The position numbers were made by a program, and so were the translations under genes. DNA of 64,000 bases from Larus michahellis (Eukaryota > Chordata > Aves > Charadriiformes > Laridae). Below are positions 1 to 11,774 of the stretch, piece after piece. Each line of letters begins with the position of its first letter. The stretch's first letter is position 1. The notes beneath the pieces were generated by a model that had not been told where the DNA came from, made no database searches, and was given only the letters and a program-made list of their open reading frames with translations. The stretch is from the NCBI RefSeq assembly GCF_964199755.1, contig NC_133903.1, positions 3,613,001 through 3,677,000 on the forward strand, in the 5' to 3' direction.

Positions 1-34
1 CCGATGCCTAACTTGTACGTGCCTCTCTTTACAG

Positions 35-198
35 AAGTGGGAGTCTGCAGCTTTGCCAGATTTTCTGGGGATTTCCCCCAGGCTGGTTGTAGCCGCTTGA
101 ATCCACTCACGCAGAAGGAAGAGTTATGTGAAGTCGTCAAAGAAAGCAGAGACCGGACATTGCTCTTCAGTGCCCAAGAGATGGTCCAGTGCTGCAAG
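35..198 (+). CDS. AMZ1: AMZ1 exon (third from last), partial gene
   Basis: Internal coding exon of archaelysin family metallopeptidase 1. It follows a pyrimidine-rich acceptor (tctctttacag, ending at 34) and stops at a donor AAG|GTAGGA at 199. The first two bases complete a codon split with the previous exon (xAA, probably GAA), and the last codon is complete, so the next junction is phase 0. The 55 residues begin EVGVCSFARFSGDFPQ and end FSAQEMVQCCK, matching the segment just before the metal-binding motif in vertebrate AMZ1. The middle (about residues 17-40) is variable in the family. No start codon is present here: the 5' exons lie outside the window. An in-frame ATG at position 4 is intronic. 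Confidence 0.93.
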
Positions 199-1549
199 GT
201 AGGACCAGCGACCTCCTGCACCCCCAGTTTCTCGCCATGTAGGGTTAAATGTTTCAGGCCTGGGCACAGGCTGTGTCTCAGCCCGGTGAATCGGGCAGGA
301 GACTGCTCCCAGGAGACGCAGGCAATCACAGCTAAGCCCACACGCTTACCGCAGTCCTACAGAGCTTGTATTGCAGTGAACCGCGTAGACAACTCTCACT
401 CCTCTTGCCACTGCAGCAAACTAATGGCACCAGCTGTATAGTGAGGCTACAGGACTTGCCTTACAGCGTGGAGCGACACGGAGACAAACCCCCCTGCCCA
501 GCTCCCGGGCTCACGCTCGGGCAAACCGAGTATTTCTCACGTGCAGTAGGATCTGTTAGCTGATACAGTATTTGGAGGTTAATCAGAATATCTAGGGGAG
601 TTGCGTGTTACCTAAGGGATGGCTGGGAAGGGGGGACTGTGTCTTCCTCAGACACTGGTATCCATAAGGGCAGAGGACCATGTGCCAGCCCCGCTTACAT
701 GGATCGATGAGAAAAATTCCTAAGACAAGTTCGCACGTATATTTATATGCGGATGCCCTTAAATCCCACTCATCTCCAACTCGTCCTCTTCACAAGCGCT
801 GTCCTCCCTCCTCCCAGCATCTCCCCCCTGCCAGCTCTGCTTCTCGCATTTCTCCCAAAGCTGTCCCAGGTGGAGCAGCCACACCAGCGCCTTCCATGCC
901 GTTGCCCTCTGCCTCCCCTGCTATTTGCTCAGGATTTTCTGGTCTGAGGTCTCTTTCTGTAGTAATTTCGAATGCTGTTAGGCAGCAATGGGAGGAGGGG
1001 AATCCTCCATCCTCAGCCTTTCCCCGGTTGCCGGTTCCCAAGGCAGTCATGCTTGGCCAGTGGATTCCAGCTTAGTTTTTGCTTTGGCACAAACGTTAAG
1101 AGCGTCTGCTTTGGAAGAACCAGATCTGTTATTGCCAGTAGCTTCTTACAGATTTCTCTCGGGGGTGGTGCTGCTCTTTGCAGACCCCAGTGGGACTGGT
1201 TTTCCTCCTTAAAAAACTTAAAAAACACTATTGTCCTTGAGGAAGAGAGTGACAGCAGCACTGCCCTGGCGCTCTGAACACGCTGCCTACGGGGTCTTCC
1301 CACATCTGCTTCTGAAACACACACCCACCCCTCCTCCTCCGCCGTACAACCATGGGTGGTGGGTTACCTGGGAAGAAGGGAGCCACGCTCCCTTTCACCT
1401 GGGGAAAGCCCGGGGCTGGGGGGTGCTGGGCCGAGCGATGCGCTGGTTCGGCTGTTGGGGAGCAGGAAGGAGGAACGGCGGAGGAGGAGGAGAGGGGCAG
1501 GGGAAGCGGGACTGACCGTGTGCTCCCGTGATGTTTGCTTTCCCGAAAG
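199..1549 (+). other. AMZ1: AMZ1 intron
   Basis: Intron of 1351 bases, GTAGGA to AAAG. It is moderately GC-rich, with a CT-rich stretch near 780-900 and a purine-rich run near 1460-1510 (gga/gag repeats). Open frames here on both strands have no family resemblance and look like chance frames in GC-rich DNA. Confidence 0.85.
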
Positions 1550-1726
1550 GTGACCTGTCACGAGATCTGCCACCTGATGGGGCTGGGGACCTGCCGCTGG
1601 CTGCAGTGCATCATGCAGGGCGCCCTCAGCCTGGACGAAGCCCTGCTGCGGCCCCTGGAGCCGTGTCCCATCTGCCTTCGGAAGCTGCAGCACGTCGTGG
1701 GCTTCAAGCTGGTCGAGCGCTACCGG
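1550..1726 (+). CDS. AMZ1: AMZ1 exon with the zinc-binding motifs
   Basis: 59-codon exon between acceptor tcccgaaag and donor CGG|GTGAGA, phase 0 at both ends. It starts VTCHEICHLMGLGTC. This is the archaemetzincin (MEROPS M54) core: HExxH at exon residues 4-8 supplies two catalytic zinc histidines and the glutamate base. It is followed by the family's structural-zinc cysteines, C15 and C20 (C-x4-C), and CPIC. The third ligand position of the HExxHxxGxxH pattern is Thr (codon 1589-1591), not His. The exon ends LQHVVGFKLVERYR, as in vertebrate AMZ1. The family is cytosolic zinc peptidases with reported aminopeptidase-type activity; physiological substrates are uncertain. Identification rests on family-diagnostic spacing and resemblance to human AMZ1. 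Confidence 0.96.
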
Positions 1727-4700
1727 GTGAGAGACAGACCCCGCGCAGCCATGCCAGGAGCAAGGGGACGGGGGAAGGGAGCGGAGCGGCTCACCCCAAA
1801 CCACGGCGCTGAATGTGCTGTGGCGGCGCGTTAAACGCGGCCGCTGCTCTCAGTGCACGGTGCTGAGAGAAAAAGCTTAACACCTAAACAAGGCGGGGGT
1901 TGTGCCCATGGTCTGTGACTAACGCAGCACGTCACGCAAGCTCTGGAGCTTTCGGGGGTTCACAAGAAGGCTGGTCACAGCACAACAGCCTGCCCACATC
2001 TCCCCACTCCCAGAAACGAGGGCAGGCGGATTCCAAGCCAGAGCGGCAGTGGGAGGGCAGCAATTCCCACATCCCTGCCCTTTCCTATGGGCCACCGCAG
2101 TTTTCTGCCTCTCGGGTTCTGCTGGTAACAGGGAGAAAACACTAGGCAGGTACTTTGCTGCAGTTCCTGTTTAAAGACGTGAGAAAAGGTCCCGAATCAT
2201 TACTGCCTAAGAAGTGGCGGGTCCCAGACTCATCTTTTGCCACTTCTCTCCCACCCATAGAACTGCCAACACCACATTTAGACAACATCAGGAATAGCAC
2301 TCAGACATTCCTTAGCGCTAGAAAGGGTTTTCTACCTCTGTTGTCTAAAAAGCAGGATTCCGTAGCTAAAAGGCTGGTGGAATATAAATAATTTCACTAT
2401 TCTCACTCAGTACCCTATCTTGTCCCTGGTTGTAATTCCCGTCTGACACACATCATGTATTCAGAGGCAGGATTTTCCACGGCTGCCTATTTTAAAGCCT
2501 GTGGGTTATATTTGTAACAAGATATGAGCAGGAGGAGAGCGGGGATGCCTCTAGTTTCATTCAGCTGGGAACCAGCCGCACAGAAGCGCGGCAAAGCACG
2601 TGGGGCAAGAAAAAAACCCACGACTCTCGTGTGGATTTGCTGCTTCCCTGTGCGTCTGCGGGCGAGACCCCTCTCTGACTCCGTGTTTGGTCCCTGCTTC
2701 TCTCCGAGAGGTGCCTAAATTGCCCACAGCACCAGAAGGTTAAACTCCGGTTTATTTAAACACCCGACCTGTCAGCATCCAGCTCTTGCTTTCTACAAGA
2801 GAACTGACATCTACGTGAAGCTTTTCTAGCAACATTTTTACCTTTACACCTGCAGTAAATACTGCAATTGGCTCAGCATCCTCTGGCGACGATGAACACA
2901 AGCCTGAAGAGAGGATACACTTGCCAAATATCACATCTGGTGCCTTGACAAGGCAAAGCTCAGCTAGATACAGTACAAGCTAGTGTAAGACAGTTGTGAT
3001 AAACTCTGTAAGAGGCTTCCCTATAGCAGTGAGAGGAAATATAACCGCCAGAGAGGAATTAAATAGTTAGGGAACCTGGCAGAAGAGAGCACAAAGCATT
3101 TGGAGACGATATCAGCCAGCAGAGTTCCTCGCTAAGCGTGTTTTGAGAGGCTGCGGTTGGCCAAGTGCAAGTCTGAAGCCCCATTTCCCTTCGGAAAGCT
3201 AGCACGGAGCCCCACCTGCCACGAGACGGCCCCAGACACTCGAGACAAATCCAGGAAATGCCAGACACGAGGCTGTTCCCGGCCAGGAGCAGGTAACGCC
3301 GCTGGAGTCTGCGGCCCAGACGAGGTAAGGGGCAGAAGAGCAGGCGGGACGGGAAGCCATTCCTCAGGCAGGAGGAAGAGCCCCTCCGTTTATTTATCCG
3401 AGCTGCGCTCAGGAGCGCGCTCTGGTTGTGCATCACGGCTGCTTATTCCAGCGTGAGTCCTCTTGAACACCGAAAGCAAATCCCTTCTCCTGGTGTTTTC
3501 CCCACCGCAGCCGGCGCTTCCACCTGCTGCCTCCGCAGCAGCCCAGGCTGTCCTGCAACCAGCGCCGGGGTTCGTTTGCAGGGGCAGGAGGAAAGCCAGC
3601 GCTGGAGGTGCGGTTAGAGGCTGGGTTAGCTCCGTCCTCACCGCAGTGTCCGTGGCAGAGCCGGTGCTCGGCCGCAGCGCGGCGGCACCGCTGCTGGGGG
3701 TGACGGCGCTGCCATGGCAGAGGGGTTTGGGGAGCTTCCAGTGCCAAACCGGGAGCTCCTGGAGGTGTCAGGCAGGAGGTTTCACTCTTAGCGACCGACC
3801 TGGGGTGGGCATCCACCTCAAATGCTCCCGCCTGCAGGTAGGCTAACACTGCGAAGAGGTTGTCCCTTTTCTAGTTAAATAGGAGAACAGAAAAGAGAGG
3901 CTGCAGCCCTACAAACCCTTCCCAAACCTGAATCAACAAACCACCCAGAGGAAAGTGGCAGGAAAGATTTTGGGGTTTTGGTAGCAATCGCGAGTCAATC
4001 GTCCCCTCCTTTTGCCTCAAATAATCCGGATATACTGTTTGAACATCCGCATCTCCGCAGCTTTTTCTCTTCTTGGGAACGGGGCTAAGCGGCAGTTGTG
4101 ACACCTTCCCAGATTCACCACTCTTGGGAATTTTAAAAGACGTTATAAAATCACGGGCTGGTAGCTCTGCTGTCCCCTTCCCCAGTCCGGCTCCGCCTTT
4201 GTTTTTTAAACCCAGAGGGAGGGAAGGGCTATCGGAGGTGGGACGGGGCAGGAGAAAAGTTGTCCCTTTCCATCTTTTCTTGCCCCAAAGGGAGGGGGCA
4301 GGGTGGATTAACTTAGCTGAAAGAGTCCATTTTATTCTTGTACGAAATTCTCCCCCGAGGCTTCATGCACAGACTGAAATGAGAAACGGGGCCCGTTTCT
4401 CCCACCCACTCAATCTGAGCTCTTTATCCTCTCTGTCACTGGCCTGAAGAGAGAGCAAAGGAGGAGGGAAGGGGGAGGGAGCCGGGAAAAGGGAGCTCGG
4501 CAGGGCCGGAAAACTCCTGCCCTTCTCAAACACCCCGACTCACCCTGCGCTGGGCACGTGCGGACCCAGAGCGGTGACCGGCATCTCCGTCACCCTTGTG
4601 TTTCCCAAAGCAATCACGGGGCTTTGCAAAGGTATGGTCTGGGAGCTGCAGAAAGTAAAGATGAGGAAAGAAGGCACGAAGGTGTGAAAAAGCTGAAAAA

Positions 4701-5445
4701 ACCCACACCACCACCACCCCCCCGGCCACACCAGTGAGGCAGACAAGGAGATCACCTTTGATCCAAGGAGATCACCTTTGATCCAAGGAGATCACCTTTG
4801 ATCCAAGGAGATCACCTTTTATGCAGCGACGACTGGAGCACTGCGATTCATTCCCCAAAGCATAAGGAATAAATGTGCCAGAAGCAACCCGTTATATGCC
4901 CCATTGTAGCATTTAATATTTAAAAAGGAAATTGTCTCAGACGTTTTCCTTTCATTAATTCTTTCCTGGAGCCCGGCCTTCCCACTTGTGCATTTCAGCT
5001 CAGGAGGCAAAGAGCTATTCTTGGGAATAAAACGCACGTTACCACAGGAGTTAACAACATGATGGAACAAGATTCTTCACCGCTATCTCAGGAGCTTTTA
5101 CAATGACACAGCTTCCTCTGGGGAGGTGCTGCTTTGGCTCTCACAGGGATCATACCCACACAGCGAGGAATGAATTTGTGCCGTTTTTCTCCTACCATCT
5201 TCAATAATAAGACAGATACATCCCTTATCTGACCAAGGGCAGAACTGCCACAGATGCCGACTCCAAGGAAACGAGGCAAGAGAAAGCCCCAGCTCTGCAG
5301 GGGAGCCACGAGTTGTCTGAATGCGTCTCCTGGCAGAGGGGACCGTAGCGTCCCAAGAGGAACAGGCTGACCTGACAAACCCTAGGAAAGGTGTACCTGT
5401 TTTCTCCTGCTCTCTAACATGAAACCTTTTCCTCTCTCTCCACAG
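1727..5445 (+). other. AMZ1: AMZ1 last intron
   Basis: Intron of 3719 bases, GTGAGA to CACAG. It contains a GC-rich patch around 3450-3850 and the 20-bp tandem repeat described separately. No further coding exon of AMZ1 is needed, because the reading frame joins perfectly across it. Confidence 0.85.
4744..4819 (+). repeat. 20-bp tandem repeat, about 3.8 copies
   Basis: The 20-base unit aaggagatcacctttgatcc is repeated head to tail from 4745. Units at 4745, 4765 and 4785 are identical; the fourth, at 4805, decays after cacctttt. Each intact unit contains CCTTTGATC (4755-4763, 4775-4783, 4795-4803), the standard TCF/LEF target. The opposite strand also reads as a loose direct-repeat-1 nuclear-receptor site (GGATCA-A-AGGTGA). 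The array lies about 630 bases before the last AMZ1 exon. The perfect identity of the copies suggests recent expansion. Confidence 0.95.
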
Positions 5446-6015
5446 AAGCTCTACGCTTGGACACAGACTGTGTTGTCCACGTGGCCAAGGAAAGAGTCAG
5501 CAGACCTGTCCTCCTCGGAGGACATCCTTCCATACAGCTCAGACTCGGGGATGTGCTGCGAGAACGACTCTGAGGTGGTGACCTCCTTGTCTGAGCCGCT
5601 GACGCCAGACACTTGCAGCCAGGCCCTCTCCATCGGCCAGGAGCTGGAACAGGACGAGCACTCGTGTTCGCTGGCGGAGGCGCAGAGCCAGCCCCAGCTG
5701 GCCGGGCCCTCCAAGTCCACAGATATCATCAAAGACTACGAACTGTGGCTGGAGACGTGCATTGCTGCCCTGGAGAGGAACGTCTCCGAGGAGGAACTGG
5801 CTCAGGTAGACAAGACTGTGGATGCCCTGGCCAAGTGGGAAATGTTTACAGGACAACTGCCCGCCATGAGGAAGGACCTACCCTTTGCTAGGGACAGCAC
5901 CGGCCTACGGAAAGTTCTTGGAGACAAATTTTCCTCCTTGCGGAGGAAACTAAGTTCCAGAAAATTGTCCAAAGGGGAATCGTCCCCTCACCGTTGGCGG
6001 TGGGAGGAGAACTAG
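5446..6015 (+). CDS. AMZ1: AMZ1 terminal coding exon and stop
   Basis: Last coding exon, 189 codons plus TAG (6013-6015), after a strong acceptor (cctctctctccacag, ending at 5445). It begins KLYAWTQTVLSTWPRKE, continuing the ERYR|KLYAWTQ reading of the previous exon. An acidic, Ser-rich, probably disordered stretch follows (SADLSSSEDILPYSSDSGMC and onward). Next is a helical segment (IIKDYELWLETCIAALERN, then VDALAKWEMFTGQLP). The basic C-terminus includes LRKVLGDKFSSLRRKLSSRK. The WEMFTGQLP and GLRKVLGDKFSSLRRKL blocks are strongly AMZ1-like; the Ser/Glu region diverges. This tail distinguishes AMZ1 from the shorter AMZ2. The ATG at 5419 is intronic and is not a start. Confidence 0.96.
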   Translation, partial: KLYAWTQTVLSTWPRKESADLSSSEDILPYSSDSGMCCENDSEVVTSLSEPLTPDTCSQALSIGQELEQDEHSCSLAEAQSQPQLAGPSKSTDIIKDYELWLETCIAALERNVSEEELAQVDKTVDALAKWEMFTGQLPAMRKDLPFARDSTGLRKVLGDKFSSLRRKLSSRKLSKGESSPHRWRWEEN

Positions 6016-6137
6016 GCTGGGTCTGCCTCGGGCTGGGACAGCTTTGCTCTCCCAGCTTTGGTTACCGTACTGCCCTGCTTCTCACCTTTCTCACCACAAC
6101 TTGTTGCTGTCAGAGAAAAACAGCAACTCCCCACAGG

Positions 6138-6143
6138 AATAAA
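6138..6143 (+). terminator. AMZ1: AMZ1 poly(A) signal
   Basis: Canonical AATAAA 123 bases after the AMZ1 stop, followed by a GT/T-rich stretch (gtgtttctatttctg), as expected for a cleavage site near 6155-6165. This implies a short 3' UTR of about 140-150 bases. Distal sites cannot be excluded. Confidence 0.8.
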
Positions 6144-6164
6144 AAGTGTTTCTATTTCTGAGAT

Positions 6165-9100
6165 TGCTAACATATTTTTGATGCGATCAGTTCTTCTCTA
6201 AGGGTTTTTCCTGTGCTGGTCTAAGCGACAGCACGACTCCAAGCCCACAGCCAAGTCCTACGTAGGCGCTCGTATTTTCTCGCCATATTTCATTTGGTCT
6301 GAAGTCAGGCAGGAAGAGGTCTGTACTAAACACGAAACGTGCTCGCACAGAAGCTTGGGCCATCTGAACAAACAGATGCAAGTGAAACCAGGGCAGCTCT
6401 CCCCTACACAGGGCTCTCCGCTTCACACTGCGGTCTGAAGCACAGATTATATTTCTCCCTCTCCTTTCCCCCCATACCAAATGTCCGTCTCTATCCTGGT
6501 CGCCGGCCCATCAGCGGAGCGCAGGAGCCCACGAGAGGCTGATGGACTTACACAGCAGGGGAGAGATGGAGGAGGACGGGCAGAGTCAGGGAGTAAAGCA
6601 GGAAGATCCCTGGCATCTCGTCTGCCACAAAGAACAGTGTTAGTGTGACGACTGTCTTTGGGCAGACACTCCAGGGGATCTCCAGAGCTGCTGCAGTTCA
6701 AAGCAAGGCAGGCTTGGAGCCGCGAACTGCAACCGCTCCCATCCTCTGCAGATTGGCACAGGGGAGAAACCCTTTGAAAACATTCGCACGCTCATTGATT
6801 ATTAACTTAAAAAGGGGGAACTACACGCACATTCCTGTCCCTCTGCCTTGAGAGGTTAATGCCCTGGCCCTTTCCCTCTTCTCCGCTCCGTAAGTCCCCC
6901 ACTGAGCAGGAACGGGAGCTGTGCTGGCACCAGGGGCTGCAGGGCTGCCTTCCCAGTGCCGGGGCATGCCGTTCTCCTCCAGCTATTTATAGATGGAGCT
7001 CAAGAGGATGACGGGTTTTCGAGCTCCGTAACAGCAGCACGCCAGGGGAGGGCTGACCCTCTCCATCCCCAGCTCGCTCAGACCCCAGCACCGATAACCG
7101 AGCTCCCTGCTGCCCACAGGCACACGGCCACGCTTCACTTCTCCCATCCAAGAATATCAGCAGGGAGGGCTGGGTCCAGTTCACCTGGGAGGAGAGAGAG
7201 AGAGGATGCTTCCCCCGGAGGAGCTAACGGCTTTGGCTTTCCTGAGCACTCACCCTGTGCGCTTTGAGAGCCTCGAACCACGCAGTAACCCTGCAGTGCA
7301 TTTTTGGAGCAGGATAGGAGAGAATTCGTGGAAGACATTTGGGAAAAGCATGAGATTTACTCATGCAGGTGAGCAGAAAAGATGATCTCGTAATAAATTC
7401 AACTGGATTCCGGAAACACAAGCAACTTCCCATCCGCGTGATTCACACAGGGAGAAAAAGGGAGTTCTGGCTTCGGGATTGATGACGGCAATTCCTGGAA
7501 ACATTTTTTCCAGGCTGCGCGGCTGGACCCGGCGCAGGCGCGATGCAGCGGAGCCGCTGCTGCCGCCCTCTCCTGGCGGCCCCAAAGGCGATGGGCTTCT
7601 CGTCCAAGACATTCTTCCCAGCAGCAGAAACTTTCCAAACAAATCCTGCTTGAATTACACATCCACGTACCGCCCCCGTACTTGCTCCGTTGTTGCCTTA
7701 ACAGATTTACTATTTTAAGCAAGAGATCACTTTTCGTTCAGCCTCGTTTGCTTTTCCTCCATTCTGTACTGCATCATTGGGCTGAACTGCAGAAACTTCC
7801 CAGAAAGATGCCAAAAACTCAGGAGGACAATATCACCTAAGGGGAAGGGGCAGCTTTCTATCGTGAGGAAGTCCAAAGACAACAGAGAGAAGGGGTGGCA
7901 CAGAAACAACTTGAACTGCTGTGGCAGAAGTCACAGCTGGGAAACTCCCTACGCGACACTTGGCTGGTATAGACTCACGTTAGCTCTGCCGTGAAAGCGC
8001 GAGCTTCTGCTCACCAATAACAGATATTTTTTGACACTGTCACTGACAGAACCACCACTTACCAGCTCAGCTCGTCCAGAAGTGCTCCGGGGAGGCAGTA
8101 AATGAGCACGGCAGCTCAGAGCTTCACCTGCTTGCGTGGGCAGCTCAGCGGGGTCCACGAGGACGCCAACTTTGCAGGGAAAGGCAGAAAGCGGCTGGAC
8201 ACACTTTGAAGTCCGTGCGCAGCTGGAGGAGGGAAGGTCCGTGCGCTATTACGGTGCCAGCTGTTGCTCACGCAGAGACACCCCCGTGGAGGTGGCTACT
8301 CTTCACATCGCAGGTTTCCAGCGCCGCTGCTGTACGTTACAGCACCACACAGTATTGTGTTCTCAGGGTCTGTAAATAGTACTTTGCACATACATTACAC
8401 ACGCTGCACCAGTCTGAGCAAGGACCGGAGGCAGCCTGGGTCAGAGAGGAATAAAACGACAGCCCAAGGTTACACAGAAAATCAAGGTTATAGCCAGGAC
8501 TAAAGCACAAAGGTGTAATTCCTATTCTCTGCATGTACCAGAGTCGTAGAGGGGCAGAAAACAGCTGTCGGAGGAATTAGGAGTAAAACAAATTGAAGGT
8601 AAGCCCCTAAAGAAGATTTCCTACATTAGAAGCGGCAGTCCGACTATCAAAGCAGGTTTCTGGGGAGATACTTCTGCTCGGGAGGGTGTGGGAACACAAG
8701 TCGCAGCTAATAACCTGCTGAGTAAGCTGCGGAACAGAAACACAGACGAGATACTTCGCAGTCATTTTAGAAGGTCAAGCTGCGGATCGTCCATCTGCAA
8801 GAAGCAGCGGGGTACTCTACATCTAAGATTGCACACCCAGAAGTTACGTGCAGCTCAGCCAGCAAGATCAGAGAGCTGGTTAGAAACTCTGCGGGAACGG
8901 AGTTTCACCGCGTAGTGGGCAGGAGAACCTGCGTATTCCCCGGGCGGCACTTCGGAGGCAGCTGGGTGAGCCCGCCGCAGGAAGGCAGGCAGCGGAAGGA
9001 GGTGGCCACCCAGACGGGAAAGAAGCCAAGCCCCAAGGGGCCGCAGTGCTGGCAGGCAGGCAGGCACAGAGCGCCCCTGGGCACGGCTCGGGCTCTGGGA

Positions 9101-11770
9101 GGGCAGCAGCGTCCTTCCTCTGCCTCGGGACCCGTGGGTGCCTTGTTGTGACAGGCAGAAGTGAGCTCTGCATGTGACCCGGCTGCTGCCTTCAGGACAT
9201 CCCCCAGCAGAACCACGTAACTCCTTCCCGAAGACGCTGTTATCTTTCACATAACGATCCCTAAGGCATTGCGACAACACAGATTCACCTTAGACTCCTC
9301 TGGCTCAGAACATCTCCCAGACCACGCCGTCCCGTGGCTACCTAGAGCATCCTCCCCAGCCCCAGCGTAACTCCACTCATACCCTTTCTGCCCCAAGCTC
9401 AAGGATACTTTTCTGAAGCAACTTCTGAAGTCTATAATCCTGAACAGAGCAGAAAACACAGTCTTTTAATAGCTTTACGAGCTCATAAAGGCAAATATCT
9501 TCTCCCAAGAATAAACAGGCAGAACATTCCACTCCTACTCTTAAAACAAGAAGCTGCTGTAGTTGAAGGGAGCGAGGGTACAACACAACTGTTCAAGAAA
9601 AATAATAATAATAATAATAAAAACAACAAAAAAACCCCCCAGACTCTTTGCTATTTAGGGGGGAAATTGCCTACAAGAGCTTGCAAAGGTGGGAGGGGGG
9701 AAACCAGCGTCTTCCATAGACATGTCATTAGCAGTATCCAGCACCTTCTGATTTAACAGTGGATGTGACCTCCCCCTCCCCAAAACACAGTGCTTTTAAA
9801 GTCTGTTTCTGCTGTGCAAAATTGAGGCTTGTAAAATTGTAAAAATTCCTACACACTCTTCCTAGTAACTCTTCCTCCCTTAACACCGCGCATCTTCCCA
9901 AGCAGCTGGTCAGTCTTGGGGAGAGTGGCCAGAAATACGGTAATTTTTATTAGTAACTGAATAAACTTCCTCCCGGGTCTGTACAGGATAACGAGATACC
10001 AGACTGGAGCTGGAAACCACAGGGATTTCATTTCTCTTCTCAAAGAGCTGTAACGAATACTTAAAACATTACTATACCCCCCCCGAACCTCACGCCTTGT
10101 ACGCTTGAGCAAAAACACAAAGCCACGGAGCCCTACCTGCTTTGCATTTTAGAGAAGCTTCTCCCTGGGGAAATAGCCGCGTCTTCCCTTTTATCTTCAG
10201 AGCGCTGGATTATCGAAACTGCGTAAGAGATACTCTAGGAACAGGTAGTCTTGCTGATCCGGGGAAGAGAACTCAAAGTTTACATATGGAGTTTAGGCTC
10301 TCGCTGGGGGACCAGCACCAGCCACGCTCACCTGCGGAACCGATCGCTCCAGCCTCTGCTCCTGCGGCTGAATTACGGAAGGGACACCTTCGCCAGGTGA
10401 AGTGGGACAGATTGAGACGCAGAAATATTAATAGTGTCGCTAAGACACCCCGATTCAAGACTCCCACCGTGCGTTCCAAATAAAAGTTTAAATCCCCCTG
10501 AAATCGGTGCAGTTTAAGCACCTGCTCACCATCGCTGACTCGGGAAGGACCGAGCTCGGGTCGGCACCCCAGTGACAACGCTTTTATTTCGGTTACAGCT
10601 TTGGAGATCCAGCAGTTCAGACATCAGAGAAACTCCCTCAACACAAACCAAACCCCAACCAGCTTAGGAGCAGACAAAAGCGACAACTTCAAACAGCCCC
10701 CTTTCCTTCCCTGTCTGTTGGTCAAGTGTCTCACCAGCCTGGCACGGCCCCTGCTGCAACGCCAGGCTGTTCCGGCGGATACTGCCAGGAAGAGCTCGCT
10801 CTTGCTCCACTGAGAAACCTGTTAAACTCGTTCTATGTCGCATCTTGCAGGGCTGTAATTCACAGGAATATTTTGGCTCAGAAAAAAGGGCTAATTTGCT
10901 TTCACAGAGCTGACCGAAGAGATCACCTGGAGCTGGTGCTGAGAGCTTTTCAGATCAGAAAGTACTTGATGATACCTGGAAACCTCCTATTAGCACACAC
11001 TGACTTTGCAATTCATCCGCCCTCATTTTCAGAGATGCTGAACACCGACAATGCACCTTGTTATCTCAAGGCCTCAGCACCTCCAGGGAAAAAAGAGTTA
11101 ACCATTCCCAAAAGCCTGATGTAGCTGAGGACCTAACATTTCCCATGACTAGTTAAAAGAACAAACAACGCTCCACGAAGCGTCTCAAATTGTGTACCTG
11201 CCAATGGAACTGATTAAGCATTAACAGTTCACACAAGAAACAATTAAGACTTTCCACAAAAATCTGCCAGATGTGACCTTTCGAAGTACAAGCGAGGAAA
11301 GGCCAATGGCATTCCTAAGAACTGGAGCTCAAATTCTGGCAGAATTAGTTGATGCCAGGACGGCAGTGCTGGGAGAGAGGGATACCCATGGCTCTCCAAA
11401 GGTCACCGGTTCCGCACTGCCACACAACATCCCACGGCACACGAGCCAGTCCAACGGCGGGGACTGGACCTGGACAAGGAGCAAGTATGGTTCCTATGGC
11501 TGTTACCAGATGCCACACAGCAGAAGAGGAATCCCTAACAGGTGTTGCCAACTCAACAGGCTTAATTGTCTTCTCTTGCTGAGCTGAAAATATACAGGCT
11601 CAAACTCTAGCTGTGTCTCCCCTTCCACTTCCCATCAGTTCGAACGCCTAAGTCAGCTACGGCCGGAGGAGTTGGAAGCTTTACACAGGTTAATGTTTCA
11701 CCAGCCTTCGATTCCTGGACACGCTCGGGAAGAATGATTCAGACCAGAACTGGAGAGGTGGGAGATAACG
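6165..11770. other. Intergenic region between convergent AMZ1 and GNA12
   Basis: About 5.6 kb between the AMZ1 poly(A) signal and the probable GNA12 3' end. No recognisable gene. It holds small GC/CpG-rich patches (about 7510-7580 and 8930-9150) and a simple repeat at 9598. The longest open frames (141 residues on -, 8855-9280; 132 residues on +, 10726-11124) match nothing I recognise. The first coincides with the GC-rich patch, where stop codons are rare by composition. Confidence 0.7.
9598..9621 (+). repeat. (AAT)n microsatellite
   Basis: About seven to eight perfect AAT units followed by an A-rich and C-rich tail. Ordinary simple repeat in the AMZ1-GNA12 intergenic space. Confidence 0.95.
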
Positions 11771-11774
11771 TAAA

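Noticed and set aside
8855-9280. 141-residue - strand frame between AMZ1 and GNA12, with overlapping frames on both strands
   Set aside because: All frames coincide with a GC-rich patch where stops are rare; composition is Arg/Pro/Ser/Gly-rich with no motif, and three overlapping frames compete.
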